64,000 nucleotides of DNA from Lophius americanus. Taxonomy: Eukaryota > Chordata > Actinopteri > Lophiiformes > Lophiidae. The DNA lies in the NCBI GenBank assembly GCA_037951165.1, contig JBBDHG010000028.1, forward strand, positions 9,866,001 through 9,930,000, given 5' to 3'. Shown here one piece after another: positions 57,629-64,000 of this stretch (within the stretch, counting starts at the first letter, position 1; each line of letters opens with the position of its first letter). The notes under the pieces were generated by a model. That model was not told the DNA's origin. It saw only the letters and a program-made list of their open reading frames with translations, and made no database searches. The translations under genes were made by a program, and so were the position numbers.

Positions 57629-57806
57629 AAAATAGGACAATCTATTCCAAAACCTAACTTACTTCACTAAAATGTCAAACTGTAATACTGTTTAAAATGT
57701 TTTTCTGTGCCTGGTTAATAGGGGATACATCTTTTATTAATTTTAAATGATATTTGTTGTATTTTCTTTCCACTTGTACACTCAAAATTTATTAGTCGGC
57801 TAAACT

Positions 57807-58071
57807 CAACAGAATTGAGGTAATAATTTGCATGGATCTTCGTAAGTTGTTTCAACTTATACGTTATTGAGTAATTGCCAAAAGACTTCACTAGTTTGGC
57901 AAACTCAATTACTTCAGTACGACCAACCAAATTTGCTTTGTCCTCTGCCAGCTTTATTAGCTTGAACCAACTTCATTTATAAACTTACTCAATTTAAGTT
58001 TTTCTAACTGAATTATTTTTATCTAATTCTACTCAGAAATATCCATGCAAATTGTGACCTCAATTTTGTTG
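57807..58071. repeat. MITE-like inverted-repeat element
   Basis: Arms at 57807-57837 (CAACAGAATTGAGG, ATTTGCATGGAT) and 58041-58071 are inverse copies with 28 of 31 positions matching. They enclose about 200 AT-rich bases that are themselves partly self-complementary. No frame is present. It probably is a small non-autonomous DNA transposon. Confidence 0.6.
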
Positions 58072-58143
58072 GGTTCAAGTAACTTATTTCTTCAGAAGTC
58101 AGAATAAATTACACATACACAGTCCAATGTTATGATCAAACTG

Positions 58144-58149
58144 TTTATT
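58144..58149 (-). promoter_or_regulatory. Poly(A) signal of the small spliced frame
   Basis: AATAAA on the minus strand within TTATAATAAACAG, about 170 bases beyond the predicted stop at 58323-58321. Confidence 0.45.
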
Positions 58150-58320
58150 ATAATACCACTGTCAACATCGCACAATTTTTAAACTATCATGGCTACTTGT
58201 ACTATCCTTGAGGATTATAAAAGCACGGTTCTCAAGTAGCTTTCTACAACACAAACAACAATTGTTGCGCTGGCTGGTTCAGAAGTTATGGAACTTCGGG
58301 TCACGACGTTCTTCCTCACT

Positions 58321-58911
58321 TCATTGGTGACATCCATCCTGGTAGGTGAGAAAAAATAACAATGCTTTCAGCAATCCTATTCAAACATGAGAGTAACAGA
58401 ATAGTATAGTGGTATCTGACATACCTGCTCCTCCTTTTCCTGAGGTACACCACTGAGCCACGGATCGAAACCTAGAATTTTCCTGTGAAAAAGAAGGATG
58501 GGATTTTGATTATAACATCAAATAAAAGAGGAGGACGAGGTTGATGAGACCTTAAATATAATAATTATAGATTTAAAGTGTTAAGGTATGCTCGGAGAAT
58601 TATTTGCCAGTTATTATTATCCATTGTCCTATTTCCTTGTGTGAGTAAATTCATAGTTTTGATTTTAAGGATTTTGTCTTAGACTAAGCCTTAAACAATA
58701 GAGAGATTTATACTTGTAAAACAGTTGCCTTTTAAAAAATCCAGGAGAGGAGATAATGAATAATGTATGTAATGTAAAATAAGGGCCATTCCTCACTTTT
58801 CCCCTCCTCTTGAGGACAGCAAGGAGTTTATTTTTGAGGAGAACTGGTCCAGTTGTGCCACAGATGTCTCCAGGTTAGCAGCTGTGTTCCTTCTGAATTC
58901 TTGGTTTATCT
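58321..58911 (-). CDS. Candidate 3' end of an unidentified spliced gene
   Basis: Three minus-strand segments join in frame at consensus sites. 58911-58797 has acceptor TATAG and donor GTGAGG, 58482-58425 has acceptor TTTCACAG and donor GTATGT, and 58338-58321 has acceptor CTACCAG and then TGA. The first segment reads INQEFRRNTAANLETSVAQL, DQFSSKINSLL, a heptad-like pattern that could form a short coiled coil. The second reads KILGFDPWLSGVPQEKEEQ and the third DGCHQ. Split codons are restored at each junction, and an AATAAA follows. A possible preceding exon ends at 59312 (donor GTGCAA). I do not recognise the product. It may be a host gene, a mobile-element gene or a decayed copy of either. 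Confidence 0.45.
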
Positions 58912-59976
58912 CTATAAAAAAAAAATCAATGTTCAAATCTTTTTAACTGTACAGTTTTCTAATTTAGACCTATCATCTGATAGAAAATCCTCATCAAATT
59001 AATATAATTGTCTTAACGTGTTGCTGATTAAGTTGTCTTTCTTTTCTAACAAATTTAGTGAACAAAAATGTGAAGACTTATTTTACTGATTGCCAGCCAA
59101 AAAAAATGTGCCAACTGCCTACCAATCACATATTATGCAGTAGATTGTTTAATGTAAAATAAATTTCTAAATGTTACATGATGTTGCATGATCAACGATA
59201 TTTTGCACTCGACTCATTAAAAATACTGACTTATTAATATTACTTTAATCCATTCCTGTGGTGTTTCTACAAAATTGTGTTCCCATCCTCGCAAACGTTT
59301 TCAAATTGCACCTGGATGCTGTTCTTCGGCTGCAGCTTAATAAACTAACTTTAACTTCACATAAAGAATAACTCTTGGCCTCAAATATCTAAATACATAG
59401 TGCCTACTAACCTACCTTTGCTACATGTTTAGTCATGATAATTGATTCTGAACTGCCCAAATTTGAAATTAGATGCACAACGCTTATAAGCTTATCTTTG
59501 CAGAGTTACAAATGCTGATATGGAAATTCAGTGTCATTTAACCTTCCATTTGCCTTCCATTGTTAAAAAAATAAAAACCTAAAACTTACTTTAGTTCCAA
59601 ACTAAGGAAACTAGTTATCTTAAACTCTACCAGTTCAAATATTAACACTGCTGAATTAGCTCATGAAAAGCTTTTAGTGTTGTGAAAAACATTATTCATT
59701 GAGAATATTCATGTGGCCCTAAGTTAAAAAAAAGTATTTTGGTAAGGTAGGGCAGAAAAGTTTGTTCAAAATCAATCTATTAGTGAGTTAAGACGGTTTT
59801 CATTATTTCCATTTCGACCAACTCCTTATAATAAGTTATCAACTGACTATAATGTGTACATGTAGCAAACTTGATTTTTTTATGCAGAAAAAACCCTTGA
59901 TTTTAAGTTTTAACTGTAAAATGCTGCCCTTAACATAATTCTGAGATTTTGGTTGGATATTATTAAGCCTTCCGAA
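58912..59976. other. Intergenic or intronic DNA, nothing firm
   Basis: It may include an upstream exon of the small spliced frame around 59345-59312 (AAGCTGCAGCCGAAGAACAG ending at a GT). Otherwise the stretch is AT-rich. Confidence 0.35.
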
Positions 59977-61379
59977 GTAGCGTCCCCAGTACGGCAGAAG
60001 GTTTCGGCTCCACCTGGGCATTATCATCACAGCTAAGTTGTTTCAGAACATCTTGGATATCGCGTTGATGAACTCTTGTGTTCCTTCTGGTACTCTCTTT
60101 TCCAGACACCCAACTCTTGTCTCAAGCAATATGGAGGCAAAAGCTGTGTGACAAAGGTTAAGGTTTAAATTGACTATATGACAACCACGCCTATGCTATT
60201 GTCCCCGGCAGCAAGGGTATATCCCCAAAAAGCCCCCAATTACCTGCATTATACATGCAATTACCCTGATAGATTAAACTTGACTTGTTAATGATCTCAA
60301 ACTGTCCATATTGACTGAGGCAATTCATCTGAGTCCAATTTGGACTAATTCTAAACAGCTAGAAAGTTTTTTCCGAAAAACTGTTTCATATAAAAAGTGC
60401 TTTCCTTAGTAAGTATAATATAAAATAATAGAAAATATAACTGTTTAGAGTGAAATGTGATATAAACAAGATAGATCTCCTTGACTCAATTCATATGCAT
60501 CAAATTTGGACTAAATCCGACCGGTTGATTCAATGTTCAATAGCTAAATCTCCTCCTTGTTGTAGAAATATGCAACCGACCTTTCCCAAACTCAATCCAG
60601 TTCTTCCTTGCATTAAAGACTATGAGAGTATGTAATACTCATTATGTGTAATGAACTTGATCCTTGCAATAATTGAAGGTTATCAAGTTAACACAAAGGA
60701 TCTGTGGCGGCTGCGATGACGATTCCATAGTATACCCTTTTCAGGGAAACCCTCGTTGTGGAAGGTTGTTCACTATATCTCACTCTGCTGTAAGAAAAAA
60801 ATGCACTCATCGCCTGATGAATCTTGCAGTAAGGTGGGGCACTGGATCATTCGCGTCCAAGAAAAAGTTTGCTACATTTGTGGACTGCATTTGATTTAGT
60901 CTGAGAAATGGGACAGGCTACAGAGGATGCACCACCTGCATTGGGTCACAGACAGATAATGAATTGTGAAAGAGGAACCAAGACCAAGTTGGCAACAATA
61001 CAGCGCTGAAACCAATTACTAATATACAAAATACACAATAAATGTAAAGCTTCGAAGTTGAAAAAGAGAAACTAGACCCATGCTGTCGTTCCCGTAAAAC
61101 AGAGTGCCAAGAGCAGGCCACCATCAATCCTCCTACTGGATAAGCATATCATCCAGAGCAAATCTGTAGTTCATGCACACGGCTATGGAAACCCCCAAAT
61201 GCCAATCTGTATATTATCTCCAAGAGGCTGACCCGAGGGACATCCTCAGCTGTCCAAAGTTTGTCCTGGAAGGCCGAGAGGGGCTGCAGCATCAGGGAGA
61301 CTCTCCTTATCTCCCTGATGCAAACTCGTGCCAGAGCAAAATGCAATGACAGCAGCCAGCCCCTTCTCCTCCACATCAT
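59977..61379 (-). pseudogene. Broken tandem copy of the CYP27A-like P450
   Basis: Exon 1 homology runs from an ATG at 61379 to 61164 (MMWRRRGWLL to RVHELQ). It is fully open, with about 53 of 72 residues identical to the intact gene. Its splice donor, GTATGC in the intact gene, is ATTTGC here. Exon 2 is gone: intron 2-like text (GCCAAGAGCAGGCCACCATC) near 61107 abuts sequence next to exon 1. Exon 3 is missing. Exon 4 homology runs from 60143 to 59977, keeps its acceptor, and is about 95% identical, but carries a TGA at 60045-60043 where the intact gene has TCA (serine). Exons 5-9 are absent. This is a dead tandem duplicate in the same orientation as the working gene. Confidence 0.9.
60212..60790 (+). 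repeat. Family A repeat, copy 17, within the P450 pseudogene
   Basis: The 5' end is well kept (GCAAGGGTATATCCCCAAAA, AGCCCCCAATTACCTGC). Internal units and the terminal module (CTCAATCCAGTTCTTCCTTG) follow. The right part (60440-60790) is the counterpart of intron 2 of the working P450 at 47870-48240. Confidence 0.75.
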
Positions 61380-61617
61380 GTTAAATTATGTATCTGACAT
61401 ATCAGTGAATATTGTTTTAGAAATATTAATAAATATATACTGTATATATACATACACACGCACCCCTCGCTCCAGAGGAGTGCCACAGTCTCCCTACTGC
61501 GGGCATGGTGTCACAACTCACTTGAAGCTTATTCATTTTGGCATACAACATCACAAAATGTTGAGTCTGAGCATGTAAAATGAGCCTTTTTCATAGAGTC
61601 GCTGGGCTGCTCCTTTG

Positions 61618-61740
61618 AGTAGAAAGAAGCCAGTTAAGGTGGTTCGGACACCTGATTAGGATGCCTCCAGGTCATCTCCCTTTGGTTCTTTTCCAGGCAT
61701 GTCCGACTGGGAGTAGAATCCAAGGCAGACCCAAAACTTG
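61618..61740 (+). mobile_element. LINE fragment, end of the reverse-transcriptase ORF
   Basis: One frame reads ERSQLRWFGHLIRMPPGHLP and then FQACPTGSRIQGRPK. The RWFGHxxRM motif followed by a basic GRP-type tail is characteristic of the C-terminus of many non-LTR retrotransposon polyproteins in fish. Only about 40 codons survive. Confidence 0.75.
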
Positions 61741-62759
61741 TGTTCGGTTATAGCATGGTTCTGAAAATGGCTCAGGGTCCCCCCGAGGAGGAGCATGCTG
61801 CTGGCGAGGGGAACGTCCGGAATGCCCTGATTTGCATGCTTGCTTTGGTGACAGTAACATGGTAACAGCGTGTCAACTGTTTAGGCTGGAAAGAAGGGAA
61901 AAAACTTGAAGGAATAACTTCCCATTAATGTGTGAAGAATGCAGCCTTATGTATCTTTGCAATCCTTCATATTTGACTTAGTATTAGACTGAGCTTTCAC
62001 TGGATTCTGATTAGACTGTTTAAACTTCCTCTCATCAGTATTAATAAGATAGGAATTTGAATATGAATGTAGTCCTAAATCAACAATCGACAAATTATGC
62101 CAAGACAACACAGGCCATTCTTTACACTCTGTCATTTATTGATATCCTAAAGTGGTTCCTAGAGTGTGAATTTAAAGATATCATCATGATCAGCATCTAC
62201 ACAATGTACAGTGTTGCAATTTAGTTTATTCTGCAAAAAAAGATACTGATGTTTCTATTTTAATTAAATTTTAGACATTCGTATTTTTCATTAGGCCTAT
62301 AATGATTCTTTAAGCATTGTGTGTGTTTGTGTGTGTGTTATTTGACATTACAGCTGACACTTACCTGTATAAAACCCTTGAATAGACTTTGACCAAGCAA
62401 GTGATTAATTTGCTGCATTCAATATTTTATTTCAACTTTTTTATTATTTAGTCATCTTCTATTTAATTTCATTTATCTTCAGTACAGGTTTGGCTTAAGG
62501 AAGTGCTATTACATTAACAGTGAAAACAATTAATCAATTTTCTATTAAACTTTCATCTAAACAATTAATTTAACACCTGAGTACACCCCACCAGGAGAAA
62601 AATAGTGAATATATGCAAAAAGTCGTCAGAGTAGACATAGTTTCTATAAATCAAGATGACATTATTCATGTCCACTGTTTTGTTATTGCACATAAAATAT
62701 TTTGTTAATTCTAAGCAATGCAATTTACAGTAACTCTACAGTAGACAGTTGCTTGAAGA
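61741..62759. other. Intergenic DNA, nothing recognised
   Basis: AT-rich apart from a GC-richer part at 61770-61830. A short (GT)n run is at 62320-62338. No exon support. Confidence 0.45.
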
Positions 62760-62822
62760 GCTGGTGGTTGTGGTAGTGGTCGGGGTGGTGGCTGTAGCTG
62801 TGGTTATGGTGGTGGTGTCGAC
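62760..62822 (+). repeat. GGT-rich imperfect trinucleotide repeat
   Basis: A run of GGTGGTTGTGGTAGTGGTC-type units. It lies just beyond the candidate terminal exon, in what would be its 3' untranslated region on the minus strand. Confidence 0.75.
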
Positions 62823-62906
62823 CGGGCCTACCACAAGCCCCAGTCCCAGTGGCTCGTCAAGCATTTCCTTCAACTGGTTAATATATGGATATCAATCTCA
62901 ATGTCT

Positions 62907-62986
62907 TCATGAGAGAAAGTGCTGAAAAGTAATGAGGAGTGCGAGGAAGAGGAAGCCAGTTCCTGCACTGACGTGGTCGCTGTTAC
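62907..62986 (-). CDS. Candidate terminal exon with GPI-anchor-like tail
   Basis: On the minus strand, the acceptor TGTGTTCGTTTCCAG ends at 62987. Skipping two bases of a split codon, the exon reads NSDHVSAGTG then FLFLALLITFQHFLS and stops at TGA 62909-62907. Small residues followed by a 15-residue hydrophobic tail with no cytoplasmic extension is the layout of a GPI-anchor attachment signal, used by outer-leaflet membrane proteins. Another frame of the same exon is also open (VTATTSVQELASSSS...), so the frame is not certain. Earlier exons would lie beyond the right edge of the window. The protein family is unknown. Confidence 0.35.
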
Positions 62987-63629
62987 CTGGAAACGAACAC
63001 AAACACATATTTACTTTGGATATGAATGACACTGTAAAATCTATATTAGACTTAGAATAATGTATTTCCAATTAATTAATGTATTAGTAATTTGTTGTCC
63101 TTGGAATTAATGTCAGCTACTGTGATAATCAAGTCAGCCTCAGTAAATACTAAAGTGGACGAATATCCTTATAATCTGCTCCTCCTCATCGTGTTTATGG
63201 AAAGGTTTTAAAAACACATGTTCTTTATACGGAGGTATCTGTCTGACTACAGCATGCCATTGATGCTCATACTCCATCAATCCCTCCAGGGAATTGTGAT
63301 GATTTTAACAATGAACGTAAATTTAACCAATGGGAAGCATTTTTTTTTTACCAAAACAGGCAGTCTTTTACATGGAGTATGAAACTGGAAGGTCAGCTTC
63401 ATCGGATTATGTATCTGATCAGCGTTGCAGAATAGTACCTTTACAGGATGTGAAAAATAAACTGAAACATTTAGTGGCACTTTCGAATAGGATTACATGC
63501 ATGTAATCTCAACAAAAGAAGATGCAACATTTCCCCACTCAGTTAGCCTCAGAAAGCTCAATTTTCACCTAAAAATTCTGAAACTTTGCACGGTGCCCCA
63601 ATACTCTCTAGAAAAACCTAATTTGCCAA
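62987..63629. other. Intronic or intergenic DNA, nothing recognised
   Basis: If the exon to the left is real this is its upstream intron. No other exon or repeat is clear. Confidence 0.4.
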
Positions 63630-63778
63630 CAACATTGCTCAAGAAAATGAAGGGAACACTGTGTTCCCTTAATTTCTTTGAGCATATTTATATGCCATGT
63701 AAATACATAAATGGCATTTACAATGCTCAAAGAAAGTAGAGGAACACTTTGTTCCCTTTATTTTTTTCAGTGGTGTAT
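63630..63778. repeat. Small palindromic element with Tc1-type ends
   Basis: AAGGGAACACTGTGTTCCCTT near 63651-63671 is a near-perfect palindrome (one mismatch). TGCTCAAAGAAAGTAGAGGA, ACACTTTGTTCCCTTTA and TTTTTTTCAGTGGTGTATAT follow at 63723-63778. The GGGAACACT/TTCCCTTTA text matches the end of the Tc1-like element at 25768, suggesting a miniature derivative or fused ends. Confidence 0.55.
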
Positions 63779-64000
63779 ATGGTAATCATCTCAGCTGATT
63801 AAACACCCTGCTGGGCTCCCTGTCCGAGGACGTAGTAAAAAAAAAAGTGCTCTGTAATGGCTCAAGAAGGGGTTATATACAACTGATCCTTACAGATCAT
63901 TTTGAGAGAGCAACAATCAGTCAGTAAATTCCAGGACTTTCCTCCGACACATGAAATCTCATCGCTGATTAATAAAGTTATACTGTTTGATGGACGGGTT
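63779..64000. other. Right edge, nothing recognised
   Basis: No exon or repeat end was identified before the window stops. Confidence 0.45.

Overview
The window reads as nuclear DNA of a teleost fish. It is AT-rich, its genes are split by GT-AG introns, and it holds many decayed Tc1-like DNA transposons, fish-type LINE/SINE tails, microsatellites and a chromodomain-bearing Ty3/gypsy element of the Tf1/sushi type. There are no operons, RNA genes or CRISPR arrays. All assignments were made by reading the sequence; nothing was searched against a database.

The one clearly intact host gene is a mitochondrial-type cytochrome P450 of the CYP27 family, closest by its motifs to CYP27A1 (sterol 27-hydroxylase). 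It lies on the minus strand between 50806 and 41723. Nine exons join at consensus splice sites into a 512-residue frame with the I-helix, ExxR and heme-cysteine motifs, followed by an AATAAA signal. A broken second copy (61379-59977, same strand) lies upstream. It keeps exon 1 and part of exon 4, has lost the rest, and carries a dead splice donor and a nonsense codon.

Between the P450 and its broken copy sits a young LTR retrotransposon (52551-57628). It has 331-bp LTRs that differ at 3 positions, an AAAAT target-site duplication, one gag-pol frame with two frameshifts around the integrase, and a self-priming signature: the predicted RNA 5' end is complementary to the primer-binding site. Just beyond it lie a MITE-like palindrome and a small minus-strand spliced reading frame (58911-58321) with its own poly(A) signal.

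The left 40 kb has no gene I can identify. It is dominated by one interspersed repeat family (called family A here) with inverted ends containing TATATCCCC and internal ~125-150 bp units. At least 17 copies or fragments lie across the window, several inside P450 introns. Also present are about eight Tc1-like relics from three lineages, LINE-like tails and two striking perfect hairpins. Four weaker gene candidates are recorded: a possible signal-peptide exon (21298-21169), a possible first exon in a CpG-rich stretch (40635-40537), a possible GPI-anchor terminal exon (62986-62907) and an interrupted frame (2892-3176).
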